56,341 nucleotides of DNA, taken from an uncultured Gammaproteobacteria bacterium. Its GTDB lineage: Bacteria; Pseudomonadota; Gammaproteobacteria; Pseudomonadales; Halieaceae. This document shows, one piece after another, positions 25,116 to 34,308 of the stretch. The stretch is taken from the NCBI GenBank assembly GCA_902519405.1, contig CABYJX010000006.1, forward strand, positions 1 through 56,341. The letters run 5' to 3'. The stretch's first letter is position 1; every line of letters starts with the position of its first letter. The translations under genes and the position numbers were made by a program. The notes below the pieces were generated by a model that saw only the letters and a program-made list of their open reading frames with translations, searched no databases and was not told where the DNA came from.

Positions 25116-25628
25116 ATGTTTGAACGCGGCAAAGCTATTTTAGATAATCTTGAAATAAAAAAAACTATACACACTAACTCCAACGAATCTAGGGTGAGCA
25201 CAATGAGTCAGAGAAATGGGAAACAATCAAGAGGGGAAGCGATGATAGGCCCCAGCATAGTTATTAATGGAAAAATTAGTGGAGACGAAAATCTAACCAT
25301 AGAAGGAACCGTTGAGGGTAGTATAGAGCTGCCCAATCAAGATGTCCTTATAGGACAATCTGGTAGAATAAAAGCCGATATACACGGAAAAGTAGTTCAT
25401 ATTGAAGGGAACATAGAAGGAGATATAACGGGAGTAGAGCAGGTTATTATTTCAAATAGTGGTAATGTTAGAGGCAATCTGGTGGCTCCACGTGTCACTC
25501 TAGAAGACGGAGCTGTCTTCAAAGGAAGTATCGATATGGATCCTGGCGAGCCACTATTAGAAAAAACCAAAGCTGCTGTAAAAGATAAGCTTCAAAAGGA
25601 ATCCTCTGATATAGAGACTGCCAAGTAA
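25116..25628 (+). CDS. bactofilin (polymer-forming cytoskeletal protein)
   Basis: About 170 residues from ATG 25116. The core from IGPSIVINGKISGDENLTI through VLIGQSGRIKADIHGK to GNVRGNLVAPRVTLEDGAVF is the right-handed beta-helix of bactofilins, flanked by disordered tails, the C-terminal one Lys/Glu-rich. Bactofilins self-assemble without nucleotides and organise cell-wall enzymes or morphology. A downstream ATG 25203 would drop 29 residues and is an alternative start, with neither having a strong ribosome site. The next gene starts 41 bases later on the same strand. Confidence 0.93.
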   Translation: MFERGKAILDNLEIKKTIHTNSNESRVSTMSQRNGKQSRGEAMIGPSIVINGKISGDENLTIEGTVEGSIELPNQDVLIGQSGRIKADIHGKVVHIEGNIEGDITGVEQVIISNSGNVRGNLVAPRVTLEDGAVFKGSIDMDPGEPLLEKTKAAVKDKLQKESSDIETAK

Positions 25629-25669
25629 GGGGCTTTTTTGATTTATCGATTTAACGCTTATCACCACTT

Positions 25670-26248
25670 ATGGAATCTTCTCATCCAACTAGGTTAATGG
25701 ATTGGGTTTTCGAACCCTTCTCGAAAGGTGAAAAGGCCAATGTCCTGCATCTTGGTAACCCGCTTCCAGAGACAGTGGATACATTTACAAGTTATCGCTG
25801 CAAAATTCATGTGGCTGATGTATTTTCTAAAATATCATCTCTTCCAAGAAACTCTGATACAGTTAACTTGTCCTCTGTTTTTTTTGAGGACGCTTTAGAG
25901 GTTACACCAGCCAGTCATTTTAACTTGTGCTTGTTTTGGGACTTTTTAAACTTCCTTGATGAAAGCTTAATCCAATCCTTCGCTACATTTCTAGAGCCCT
26001 ATCTAGAGAAGAATTGTCGTGCACATGCTTTTGCAGTACATAGTGTGAAATCCATACCATCGCAGTATGTTTATGGAATAGCCGACCTGAAAAATATTAC
26101 CGCACGTTCTCGGCAACAACATATTGACGCTCCTATCCCACCAACTCTCAAAAATCTTCAGGAAAATTTCCACTGTTTTAAATTCGACAAGAGCATTATG
26201 CTCACCGACAACCGAATAGAAATATCGATGTTTAAAGATACGGATTGA
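25670..26248 (+). CDS. uncharacterised protein with possible degenerate methyltransferase fold
   Basis: 192 residues. VLHLGNPLP near residue 25 and KIHVADVF near 46 resemble the first two strands of a Rossmann-type methyltransferase, but the Gly-rich SAM loop is not intact. HFNLCLFWDFLNFLDE near 83 could be the strand 4 region. I do not recognise a family. Its position 41 bases after the bactofilin gene suggests a shared transcript and perhaps a shared envelope or cell-shape role. ATG 25697 is an alternative start. Confidence 0.65.
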   Translation: MESSHPTRLMDWVFEPFSKGEKANVLHLGNPLPETVDTFTSYRCKIHVADVFSKISSLPRNSDTVNLSSVFFEDALEVTPASHFNLCLFWDFLNFLDESLIQSFATFLEPYLEKNCRAHAFAVHSVKSIPSQYVYGIADLKNITARSRQQHIDAPIPPTLKNLQENFHCFKFDKSIMLTDNRIEISMFKDTD

Positions 26249-26271
26249 AATAAGGAATAGTAACTAGTGGC

Positions 26272-27402
26272 TTAATCATCGAAAATTATTGATGCTAATA
26301 ATGAACGATGAAACGCAGCATCGCCAAATTGTTGCTGACTCCACTGGGCTCTGCGAAGATATAGTTGAGCATCGCAATCATAAGTAAAACCCATTGCACC
26401 ATGAAACTGCACAGCACGATCGGCCGTGTAAGTAAAAGCATCAGTAGCTTGTGCTTTCGCCATATGACAAGCGATCTTCATGTCTCGATCGATGGACATA
26501 TCTGAAATAATCGTAGCGGCGTGATATATAAAGGATCGCGAAGAATCAAGCATTGTGAGCATATCAACCGTTGGATGTTTCAAAGCTTGATATGATCCAA
26601 TAAAATTATCGAATTGCTTTCTAGTAGTGAGGTAATCAACGATGGTATTTAAACACGCGGCTGAGCTACCTGCTTGTTCTGCGGCTGTCAATAGAGCACC
26701 AACTATACGGACATCTCCTAATGCCTTGATCACCTTATCGCTTTCAATGATTTGTGATGATATGACTTCCACTCCGCTAAAATCTATTCGTGCGGAACGC
26801 TTGGTCTGGTCTATGAGCACATGAGGAACGATAGCGTTCTCAGATAATTGCTGTCGATCAACTAATGCTAGGACTAATTTATCATTTTTCATTACAGGTA
26901 AAATAAACATCTGAGCAGCTATAGCATCACTTACGAAATCTTTAGTCCCTTGAATAATTAAGTCGCCTTGAATCTCGCACCTTACGTTTTTATCTCCCCA
27001 GTCTGAATTTTCTAAAAAAGCTATAGTAGCTGGGGAACCTTCGATTATCCTTTGAAGTACACTTTCAGAATAAGCATTAGTGCCACTACGAACTAATAAT
27101 TGTGCTGCCAAAACTGTACTCACTAGGGGTGTGCCTAACATGGCTCTCCCCATATTTTCTATCAGGGGAACAAGTCCGCCGACACCCAGCCCTGATCCAG
27201 AAAAACGCTCTGGTATTGCAATACCTAGCCAACCTAACTCAACCATTTCGTGCCAAACATCTCGATCGTAACCTAAAATGGTATCAAGCTGCCCTCTAAC
27301 ATTAGCTATAGTCGATTTTTGGCGACAAAATTCTCTAGAAGTCTCCAAGAGCATAGCTTGCTCTTCAGTAAAAGTTAGCGAATTACGGGAAGTATAGTTC
27401 AT
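26272..27402 (-). CDS. acyl-CoA dehydrogenase, short alpha/beta-partner type
   Basis: 376 residues. The ACAD fold is shown by LGIAIPERFSGSGLGVGG, RKQFDNFIGSYQALKHPTVDML and DRAVQFHGAMGFTYDCD. It is more divergent than a classical ACAD; the middle domain FLENSDWGDKNVRCEI replaces the usual TEPxxGSD flavin-contact motif. It lies 12 bases after the stop of a second, about 400-residue ACAD, a layout seen for heterotetrameric ACADs that act on steroid side chains, where one subunit lacks part of the active site. It oxidises an acyl-CoA to the 2-enoyl-CoA if active. It is the last gene of the operon. Confidence 0.9.
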   Translation of the reverse strand: MNYTSRNSLTFTEEQAMLLETSREFCRQKSTIANVRGQLDTILGYDRDVWHEMVELGWLGIAIPERFSGSGLGVGGLVPLIENMGRAMLGTPLVSTVLAAQLLVRSGTNAYSESVLQRIIEGSPATIAFLENSDWGDKNVRCEIQGDLIIQGTKDFVSDAIAAQMFILPVMKNDKLVLALVDRQQLSENAIVPHVLIDQTKRSARIDFSGVEVISSQIIESDKVIKALGDVRIVGALLTAAEQAGSSAACLNTIVDYLTTRKQFDNFIGSYQALKHPTVDMLTMLDSSRSFIYHAATIISDMSIDRDMKIACHMAKAQATDAFTYTADRAVQFHGAMGFTYDCDAQLYLRRAQWSQQQFGDAAFHRSLLASIIFDD

Positions 27403-27414
27403 TTTCCAGCTCCC

Positions 27415-28617
27415 TTACTTTGGCAACCCTAATACGTGTTCTGCCACTATATTAGTCTGGACTTGGCTAGTACCTCCTCCTATCGTGGCAGAAAAACTTT
27501 GGAAATATGCCTTTTGCCAAAACCCACCCTCTAGAGCAGAATCATCCCCAACATAGAGTCCACCAGCAGCCCCTTGTAAATTAATAGCTAATTTCCGCAT
27601 CCTTCGAGCATATTCGGTAGATCTAAGCTTGTGCGAAAGAGGAAGCGATAACGGATAATCATTCGTAAGAGGTCCGATATGGGCACGCTTTTCTCCCAAG
27701 GATATTGCCTTTTCTTCCATAATAAGTGAAATAAGTTGATCTCGAGCTAGCGGATCATTTAAAAGCGGTTTGCCATTGCGATACGTTGACTGGAGCTGGC
27801 TTAACAAGTCATCCATCTTGACTCGCACAAAGGCCAACCCACCAGCATGACCAGCTTCGGCCCCCCTCTCATATTGTAGAGTTTGCATAGCAATCTTCCA
27901 ACCTTGCCCTTCTTGACCCATGATAGAACCCGACGGGATTCTCGCATCCGTAAAAAAGGTCTCTGTAAAGCCGTACTCGCCAGTGATTTTTCGAATCGGT
28001 CTCGTCTCGATTCCTGAAACCTGCATTGGAGCAAGAAAAAAAGACAACCCATCATATTTGCGTTCGGTGGTTTGATTCGTTCTCGCAAGCAAGATCATAT
28101 ACTTGGCATAGTTACCCATGGTGGTCCAAATCTTAGTCCCATTAATTATATATTCGTCACCATCCCGTATCGCTCGCGTTTGAACATTCCCCAGATCGGA
28201 TCCATAATCAGGCTCAGAAAATCCCTGACACCAAATATCTTCAGCTGTCAAAATCCCTTTAAGGTACTTCTTCTTTTCCACCTCAGTTCCAATATCTTTT
28301 ATAAGTGGACCCGCCCAGCCTAGGCCAATTATATTAAAACAGATAGGTACTCCAAGGCGCCGCATCTCACTATCCACGATAGTCTGGAATACTGGATCCA
28401 CTCCTCCTCCACCATATTCCTTAGGCCAAGCCAAACCTAAATAACCAGCGGACCAAATTTTATGCTGCCATTCCCGAAGAAAATCTAACTGCTGATCTGT
28501 ACCAACCTCCATAAAAGATTGAGGAAGTAAAAATCCTGGATCTGACGGAGTATTGTCGATCAACCAAGCAGAAACTCCTGCTCGAAATTCTTCTAGCTCT
28601 TTCTTGGAAATGGACAC
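27415..28617 (-). CDS. acyl-CoA dehydrogenase, long partner
   Basis: 400 residues from GTG 28617, chosen because AAAGGAG (complement of 28626-28632) is 8 bases ahead; an ATG nine codons earlier has no such site. Flavin-contact motif QGFSEPDYGSDLGNVQT, NGTKIWTTMGNYAKYM, LQYERGAEAGHAGGL and the C-terminal GGTSQVQTNIVAEHVLG are clear. The QGFSEPxxGSD and YERG segments are of the type found in larger subunits of alpha2beta2 ACADs. With the adjacent 376-residue partner it probably forms a heteromer; this is inference from size, spacing and motif. Confidence 0.93.
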   Translation of the reverse strand: MSISKKELEEFRAGVSAWLIDNTPSDPGFLLPQSFMEVGTDQQLDFLREWQHKIWSAGYLGLAWPKEYGGGGVDPVFQTIVDSEMRRLGVPICFNIIGLGWAGPLIKDIGTEVEKKKYLKGILTAEDIWCQGFSEPDYGSDLGNVQTRAIRDGDEYIINGTKIWTTMGNYAKYMILLARTNQTTERKYDGLSFFLAPMQVSGIETRPIRKITGEYGFTETFFTDARIPSGSIMGQEGQGWKIAMQTLQYERGAEAGHAGGLAFVRVKMDDLLSQLQSTYRNGKPLLNDPLARDQLISLIMEEKAISLGEKRAHIGPLTNDYPLSLPLSHKLRSTEYARRMRKLAINLQGAAGGLYVGDDSALEGGFWQKAYFQSFSATIGGGTSQVQTNIVAEHVLGLPK

Positions 28618-28671
28618 TCTAATAGCTCCTTTAAATGAGAACAAAAAATAGCGCTAACACGATCGACTATT

Positions 28672-29844
28672 CTAAAGTTGATATTGCCTGCTCGCCAAAT
28701 CACGCATTATCTCCTCCGAACCTCCTCCAATTGCATTTACTCTAACTTCTCGATATATCCGCTCGACTCGACTCCCCCGTATATAGCCAGCCCCTCCTAA
28801 TATTTGCATCGCTTCTCGAGCGCAATATTCCATCGTCTCTGAGGATTGAACTTTAAGTAAAGCGATATCACCGGGATTCGGTGACTTTGATTCGATAGAC
28901 TCATAACACAATCTTATATAGGCCTGCGTCGCATTTAATCGCTGCTTCATTTGAGCAATCTTGTGCCGGATTACTTGATGATCAGCCAACCTTTTACCAA
29001 AAGTCTCTCTTTGCCGAGCCCACTCCACAGCCTCCTCTAGACAAACACGACCCAACGCTTCCATGGCCGCTGACATAGACATCCTTTCATCATTAAAATT
29101 CGTCATAATGACACTGAATCCTTTATTCTCTTGCCCAATCAATTGGTCAACAGGCACGCGAACATTATCAAAATATAGAGTCGCAGTATCCGATGCCCAC
29201 CAACCTTGCTTCCTATCCAGCGCGCTTCTGGTGAATCCTTTTGCGTCTGTAGGCATCAGGAGCATTGAAATTCCGTCTGCGCCTTCACCACCTGTTCGAA
29301 CTGCTACAGAAACCCAGTCCGCTCGCATCCCACCGGTGATGTAAGTTTTTGAGCCATTGACTATATAAAAATCTCCTTCACGAGTTGCGGTAGTAGAAAG
29401 ACTAGCTACATCAGACCCCCCTCCCGGCTCAGTGATGCCAAGAGAAATGTGCTTCTCTCCAGCTAAAACGGCTGGAGCAACGCTTTGTTTCATGTCGTTG
29501 GAACCCCAGTTTATTACCGGCGGTAACCCTATTCCATGAACCATTAAACTCGCTGAAACACCACCTACCCCAATCCTAGCTAGCTCTTCATTTATTATCC
29601 AACTATGCCAGACATCGATATCCTTTTGAGTACCTCCATATTCCTCAGGAAATCCAATACCCAAAAGACCTATTCTGGCAGCTTTGGTCCAAAGATCTGA
29701 GGGGATACGTCCTTTTTCATCCCAAGACTCAGCATGCGGCATAATTTCTGTATCTATGAAGCGACGAACCTGTGTTCGCCATACATCATGCTCTGAAGTC
29801 ATATTTGGGTTATACAAACGGGCACTATCAAAAGTAAGAGCCAA
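28672..29844 (-). CDS. acyl-CoA dehydrogenase, classical homotetramer type
   Basis: 390 residues. LGITEPGGGSDVASLST, YIVNGSKTYITGGMRADW, RETFGKRLADHQVIRHKIAQM, QILGGAGYIRGSRVERIYREVR and the catalytic-Glu region GGGSEEIMRDL are all present and normal. The start is TTG 29844 with AGGAG about 6 bases ahead. It lies upstream of the ACAD pair and after the SDR gene in the same minus-strand run, so the operon has three ACADs. Substrate unknown; a branched or alicyclic acyl-CoA pathway is likely. Confidence 0.95.
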   Translation of the reverse strand: MALTFDSARLYNPNMTSEHDVWRTQVRRFIDTEIMPHAESWDEKGRIPSDLWTKAARIGLLGIGFPEEYGGTQKDIDVWHSWIINEELARIGVGGVSASLMVHGIGLPPVINWGSNDMKQSVAPAVLAGEKHISLGITEPGGGSDVASLSTTATREGDFYIVNGSKTYITGGMRADWVSVAVRTGGEGADGISMLLMPTDAKGFTRSALDRKQGWWASDTATLYFDNVRVPVDQLIGQENKGFSVIMTNFNDERMSMSAAMEALGRVCLEEAVEWARQRETFGKRLADHQVIRHKIAQMKQRLNATQAYIRLCYESIESKSPNPGDIALLKVQSSETMEYCAREAMQILGGAGYIRGSRVERIYREVRVNAIGGGSEEIMRDLASRQYQL

Positions 29845-29881
29845 AACAATCTCCTAGGATAATCTACTAAAAATCAGGTTT

Positions 29882-29903
29882 ATTTTCTCTAAGGAGAGAA
29901 AAT
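29882..29903 (-). terminator. 9-bp perfect hairpin inside the SDR-ACAD operon
   Basis: ATTTTCTCT (29882-29890) and AGAGAAAAT (29895-29903) pair around a 4-base loop between the SDR stop and the first ACAD start. On the minus strand a five-T run occurs about 10 bases further on. It could be a partial terminator that lowers ACAD expression, or an mRNA processing structure. Confidence 0.4.
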
Positions 29904-29930
29904 GGCGTCTGAAAGGTTATCAATAACAAA

Positions 29931-30737
29931 CTAGCCAACACCTCCAAAAGCCCGGGGAAACTCCATGCTGAGTCTCTCCAAACCCCCATTCACGCCAAGA
30001 ATCTGGCCTGTAACGTAATCTGATGCGGGCGAAGAGAGATAAAGCGCTCCTAGTGCCACATCCTCCACCTCACCTAATCTTGATAATGGAGTCAGACTAA
30101 CCATTGTCTCTTCAATCTCAGGTGTCAGTAAAGCATTCAGTGAGGATGTCTTGGTGGATCCTACAGCAATCGCATTCACTCTTATTTTAGGGGCTAGTTC
30201 TTGCGCCAATGCTCTAGTCAAAAAAGACAACGCGCACTTTGCGGTTCCATAGGCAGAGAAACTTGGTGCGGGAAAACCTCCAGCCACCGAAGAAATATTC
30301 AAGATAGTACCATTTGCATTTGAACTTTTCTTGGTCATTAAAGGAATTGCCAAGCGAGAGAGTGAAAAAGCAGAGCTCACATTAAATCTCATCGCATAAT
30401 CAAATTCCTCCACCTCTGTGTCCAAGAATGCTTTTGGAGGGAATCCACCAGCATTATTAACTAATATATCCAACTTGCCATAAGACTCCTCTACTCTACT
30501 GATTAATCGCTCGAGCTGAGTTTTTTCGAGGACATCAGTTGGAACGCATAATGCTCGTCGACCAAAAGACTCTATTTCATCTGCCACAAGATCCAAATCC
30601 CTTTTACTGCGAGCAGCAATAGCAAGGTCAGCACCTGCCTCCGCAAAGACCTTTGATATCCCTGCTCCAATTCCCTTGCTAGCGCCAGTAATTAGCGCCA
30701 CACTGCCATCCAAACGAAACTTATTTAATAAAGTCAT
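29931..30737 (-). CDS. SDR family oxidoreductase (FabG/hydroxyacyl- or hydroxysteroid-dehydrogenase-like)
   Basis: 268 residues with a complete SDR active site: TGASKGIGAG near residue 18, NNAGG, NISSVAGG with the catalytic Ser, SAYGTAKCALSF with YxxxK, and NAIAVGSTKTS. The C-terminus GYVTGQILGVNGGLER variant (DYVTGQILGVNGG) is normal. Its place ahead of three acyl-CoA dehydrogenases suggests oxidation of a 3-hydroxyacyl-CoA or ring hydroxyl in the same route. It is the first gene of the minus-strand operon and divergent from hemH. Confidence 0.94.
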   Translation of the reverse strand: MTLLNKFRLDGSVALITGASKGIGAGISKVFAEAGADLAIAARSKRDLDLVADEIESFGRRALCVPTDVLEKTQLERLISRVEESYGKLDILVNNAGGFPPKAFLDTEVEEFDYAMRFNVSSAFSLSRLAIPLMTKKSSNANGTILNISSVAGGFPAPSFSAYGTAKCALSFLTRALAQELAPKIRVNAIAVGSTKTSSLNALLTPEIEETMVSLTPLSRLGEVEDVALGALYLSSPASDYVTGQILGVNGGLERLSMEFPRAFGGVG

Positions 30738-30856
30738 ATCAATCTCTCATAATTAATTTGATCCAATCTAATCAAAAGTGCGTAATCTTCGTTACTTCTG
30801 CATCGTTTGCCACATTTTACTTGGATCCGAGAATATAGAAACGTATATTGGTGTGT

Positions 30857-31888
30857 ATGAAATATATCGGATCGCCACAATTTAGTGAGCCCCCCAATCC
30901 ATCTGTGGGTATTTTGATTACGAATTTGGGCACACCTGATTCACCAACAAAGGGAGCGTTAAAGACCTACCTAAGAGAATTCTTATCAGACCCTAGAGTT
31001 ATTGAGATACCCAGAATCGTATGGTGGATCATACTCAATTTTATCATACTTAATATTCGTCCAGCGCGATCAGCAGAAGCTTACTCAACAGTTTGGACAG
31101 AAGAAGGGTCTCCACTTCTAGTTCATACGAAAAATCAAGCTAAAGGTCTAAATAAAGCACTTTCGTCGTTGTATGGAGAGGAAATCATAGTGCATTTCGG
31201 TATGCGATATGGAAAACCGAATATCGAGTCTGCAATCAAACAGCTGATATCCGCTGGTATACAGAAATTGTTAGTGCTACCTTTATATCCGCAGTATTCA
31301 GGGCCAACCACTGGTTCAACTTTTGATGCTGTCGCCAAGGACTTCGTGAAAAGACGATGGATACCTGAGACAAGATTTGTTTCTAGTTACTATGATCATC
31401 CGTCTTATATAGAGGCTATTGCATCACAAATAGAGAACCATCGATCAAAATATGGCGAGTCAGATATGCTCATATTTTCATATCACGGGGAGCCACAAAG
31501 TTACAGAGAAGCGGGTGATCCCTACTTCCAACAATGCATAAAAACTTCAGAACTACTCGCGAAACGACTGGCTCTAAAAGAAGATAAATATTTAACAACT
31601 TTTCAGTCTCGTTTCGGTCCCAGAGAATGGTTGCAACCATATACCGACGACACATTAAAAGAGTTACCTAACAAACAAGTGAAATCTGTTCAGATTATTT
31701 GCCCCGGATTTTCTTCTGATTGTTTAGAGACTATAGAAGAAATTAATGTGGAAAATCGGCAGTATTTCTTAGATGCTGGCGGAAAAAAATATCAGTATAT
31801 TCCGTGCCTCAATAGCGAACCTAGTCATATAAATGCACTCTTGCAATTGGTAACTGATCAGTGTCAGGGCTGGCTAAAGAGTGCTTAG
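30857..31888 (+). CDS. hemH: ferrochelatase
   Basis: 343 residues from ATG 30857; TTG 30848 and GTG 30851 in frame are alternatives. VGILITNLGTPDSPT, TYLREFLSDPRVIEIPR, LLVLPLYPQYSGPTTGSTFD and SYHGEP (active-site His near residue 210) are diagnostic, as are FQSRFGPREWLQPYT and CPGFSSDCLETIEEI with the proximal acidic residues. It inserts ferrous iron into protoporphyrin IX, the last step of heme synthesis. No Fur box was seen in its promoter region. A rhodanese-like gene follows on the same strand. Confidence 0.97.
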   Translation: MKYIGSPQFSEPPNPSVGILITNLGTPDSPTKGALKTYLREFLSDPRVIEIPRIVWWIILNFIILNIRPARSAEAYSTVWTEEGSPLLVHTKNQAKGLNKALSSLYGEEIIVHFGMRYGKPNIESAIKQLISAGIQKLLVLPLYPQYSGPTTGSTFDAVAKDFVKRRWIPETRFVSSYYDHPSYIEAIASQIENHRSKYGESDMLIFSYHGEPQSYREAGDPYFQQCIKTSELLAKRLALKEDKYLTTFQSRFGPREWLQPYTDDTLKELPNKQVKSVQIICPGFSSDCLETIEEINVENRQYFLDAGGKKYQYIPCLNSEPSHINALLQLVTDQCQGWLKSA

Positions 31889-31942
31889 ACAATAAAGCGT
31901 CTCCTAGAGGCAGTGGGAGAAGAGAGATTTATAATTAAGCAA

Positions 31943-32293
31943 ATGAAAACTATCCTGTTGTTTTTGTCATTAATCCCTTTTTATTTACATGCATCGGATA
32001 GTTATAACTTCAAAGAACATATTTGGATCGATGTAAGAACTGCTACTGAATACGACAATGGTCATTTAGAAGGAGCAATATTAATTCCTTTTGATGAAAT
32101 TGCAAAAGAAATTTCTGAACTTATCTTACCTCTAAATACGAAAATTTATCTTTATTGCCAATCAGGTAGAAGAGCTCAGCGAGCGCTCATTACCTTGAGA
32201 GAATTAGGATACACTACTGTAAAAAATGTTGGGAGTTTAGAAAATGCTAGAAAGGTAAATCTTATTGAAAATAAATTTAAAAATGATCAGTGA
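31943..32293 (+). CDS. exported rhodanese-like domain protein (PspE-like)
   Basis: 116 residues from ATG 31943. The first 19 residues (MKTILLFLSLIPFYLHAS) are a signal peptide, so it is periplasmic. The domain has WIDVRTATEYDNGHLEGA and the active-site loop YCQSGRRAQRA with the sulfur-carrying Cys. Such proteins transfer sulfane sulfur. An earlier GTG 31913 would hide the signal peptide. Its last 17 bases overlap the end of the convergent ZIP gene. Confidence 0.9.
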   Translation: MKTILLFLSLIPFYLHASDSYNFKEHIWIDVRTATEYDNGHLEGAILIPFDEIAKEISELILPLNTKIYLYCQSGRRAQRALITLRELGYTTVKNVGSLENARKVNLIENKFKNDQ

Positions 32294-33125
32294 GCCCCGA
32301 GCTTACCTCTATAATTCGTAAGAAATAAGAGAGCAAAACCCCTCCCAAAAACATTATTGTTAAGGTAAAGCGATAATGTCTATTCTGATGAGCCTCTGGG
32401 AGCAAATCGCTTAGTGCAATACAAATAAATGCGCCTGCAGCGAACGCCATTATCGACGACAAAATTTCAGGATTGAGCTCGAAAAATTCCCCAACCCCAA
32501 AATAAAAAATTAAGGCTCCAAATGGACACATCAATGCAAACAAAACATTAACAAGATGGTTAATCGATGATTTCCAGTTACCAGCCTTAATCAAAAAGCT
32601 TATCGACATTGAATCTAGTGGCTTATGCAGCAGTATTACCGCAAGAACACCCAGCCAAATCCACGGGAAACTGCCAGAATATAATGACTCCACTTGTATT
32701 GTCGCGGCTAGAGCGACTCCCTCAAGAAAGCTATGTATAGAAAATCCCAATGCAACACCAATCCAACTATAAGAAACATGAACTTCCGAGGCATTGGATC
32801 CCTCCTGTGGAAGATCAATATAAGTTAGCGGGTGTCCATACTGATGAAAATGAAAACTTCGAATCATCACAAACATAGTCACCAAACCAACTATTAACCA
32901 TAGTGTAACGACTTCTAAACCATTTTTATCGTTTCGAATAACAACGCTGTGAGGTAATAAATGAAGTATAGCTATCCCCACCATAAAGCCGGCTACTAAA
33001 CCCATAGCTGACTGAAGGCGAAAAGGTGTTATTTTAAATAAGCTGGGTATCCATCCGCCCAATAGAGATACCAGAGTAAGTATTAAGCATGAAAAAACTA
33101 ATAATTCACTATCCGAAGAAATCAT
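32277..33125 (-). CDS. ZIP family divalent metal transporter
   Basis: 282 residues with about eight membrane segments. The family signature SIHSFLEGVALAA in helix 4 carries the metal-binding His and Glu; helix 5 has LHKPLDS in place of HKIPEG; the cytosolic loop has a histidine cluster (FHFHQYGH). LSDLLPEAHQNRH follows near the C-terminus. It probably imports zinc or iron. It follows proB by 61 bases on the same strand, so may be the tail of the obgE-proB transcript; no Zur or Fur site was seen. Confidence 0.9.
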   Translation of the reverse strand: MISSDSELLVFSCLILTLVSLLGGWIPSLFKITPFRLQSAMGLVAGFMVGIAILHLLPHSVVIRNDKNGLEVVTLWLIVGLVTMFVMIRSFHFHQYGHPLTYIDLPQEGSNASEVHVSYSWIGVALGFSIHSFLEGVALAATIQVESLYSGSFPWIWLGVLAVILLHKPLDSMSISFLIKAGNWKSSINHLVNVLFALMCPFGALIFYFGVGEFFELNPEILSSIMAFAAGAFICIALSDLLPEAHQNRHYRFTLTIMFLGGVLLSYFLRIIEVSSGLTDHF

Positions 33126-33186
33126 TTCATACCTTAGAAGACATAATAGGGTTGAAAACTAACGCGAGGCCGATTAACGGTATAAC

Positions 33187-34308
33187 CTATAAAATGATTA
33201 GATTATCACGGTGGATTAATTCGTTCTCTCCACCATAGCCCAGCGTAATATGAATCTCTGATGAAGGAAGGCCAATAATTCGTTTAGCTTCAGAATAGTC
33301 ATAATTGACCAACCCTCTAGCTACTTCAGCTCCATTTTTGTCGATGCACGAGACCAAATCACCTCGTCCAAATTCTCCACTTAATCCAATCACTCCTATT
33401 GGTAATAGGCTCCTCCCAGATCCGAGCAAAACTTTTATGGCACCAGTATCAAGAGTTAATTGACCACGGATTTGCACCATACTGGCCAACCATTGCTTTC
33501 GAGCACTTTCTGGTTTTCGTCCTGAGGACAACCAGGTGCCGAAGTCATTACCAGCGGTTATTTCGCTAATAATATTTTTTTTCCGTCCGTCTACTATTAT
33601 AGTTTCGGTGCCAGATTTTGACGCGATTCTAGCCGCAGAGAGTTTTGACTTCATCCCTCCTCGTCCAAAACCACCACCATCTTTTGCAATTTCATCAAGA
33701 TTGGATGAAAAAACATCACTTTCTTGAATCAGGGACGCTTCTGTCGAATATCTGGGATCTTCGCTCATCAATCCTTCTTGGTCCGTGAGCAAAAGTAACC
33801 CATCAGCGTCTACTAGATTTGCTACTAAAGCAGCGAGTATATCGTTATCCCCGAAACGAATTTCATCAGTAATTACTGTGTCATTTTCGTTTACTAATGG
33901 GATAACTTCCAACTTTAATAAAGTATTTAAGGTGCTGCGCGCATTTAGATAACGATCTCGAGCCGTAATATCATCATGCCCTAGTAAAACTTGAGCAATA
34001 TTTAATCCCTCTTCCGAAAACGCCTCTTCATAGGCTCGAATTAAATCAGACTGCCCTACTGCTGCTGCTGCTTGTAACTCGTGCAATGCGGAGGGCCTAT
34101 TCTCCCACCCTAGCTTGACCACACCGGCGGCAACCGCTCCACTAGAGACTAAAACGACCTCCCTTCCTTTAGATTTCTCCATAGCCAGCTGACTAGCTAA
34201 AGAATTGATCACGTTATAATTAACGGCCACACCATTATCGGTTAACAGTGAGCTTCCTACTTTTACTACCCATCGCTTCGCAGAAAGTAATTTAGTTCGC
34301 ACGCTCAT
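33187..34308 (-). CDS. proB: glutamate 5-kinase
   Basis: 373 residues: amino-acid-kinase domain ([60 protein letters not shown]) and a C-terminal PUA domain with [16 protein letters not shown]. It makes glutamyl-5-phosphate, the first step of proline synthesis, and is normally feedback-inhibited by proline. Its start overlaps the stop of obgE by 4 bases. This obgE-proB order is common in gammaproteobacteria. proA is not in the window. Confidence 0.97.
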   Translation of the reverse strand: MSVRTKLLSAKRWVVKVGSSLLTDNGVAVNYNVINSLASQLAMEKSKGREVVLVSSGAVAAGVVKLGWENRPSALHELQAAAAVGQSDLIRAYEEAFSEEGLNIAQVLLGHDDITARDRYLNARSTLNTLLKLEVIPLVNENDTVITDEIRFGDNDILAALVANLVDADGLLLLTDQEGLMSEDPRYSTEASLIQESDVFSSNLDEIAKDGGGFGRGGMKSKLSAARIASKSGTETIIVDGRKKNIISEITAGNDFGTWLSSGRKPESARKQWLASMVQIRGQLTLDTGAIKVLLGSGRSLLPIGVIGLSGEFGRGDLVSCIDKNGAEVARGLVNYDYSEAKRIIGLPSSEIHITLGYGGENELIHRDNLIIL

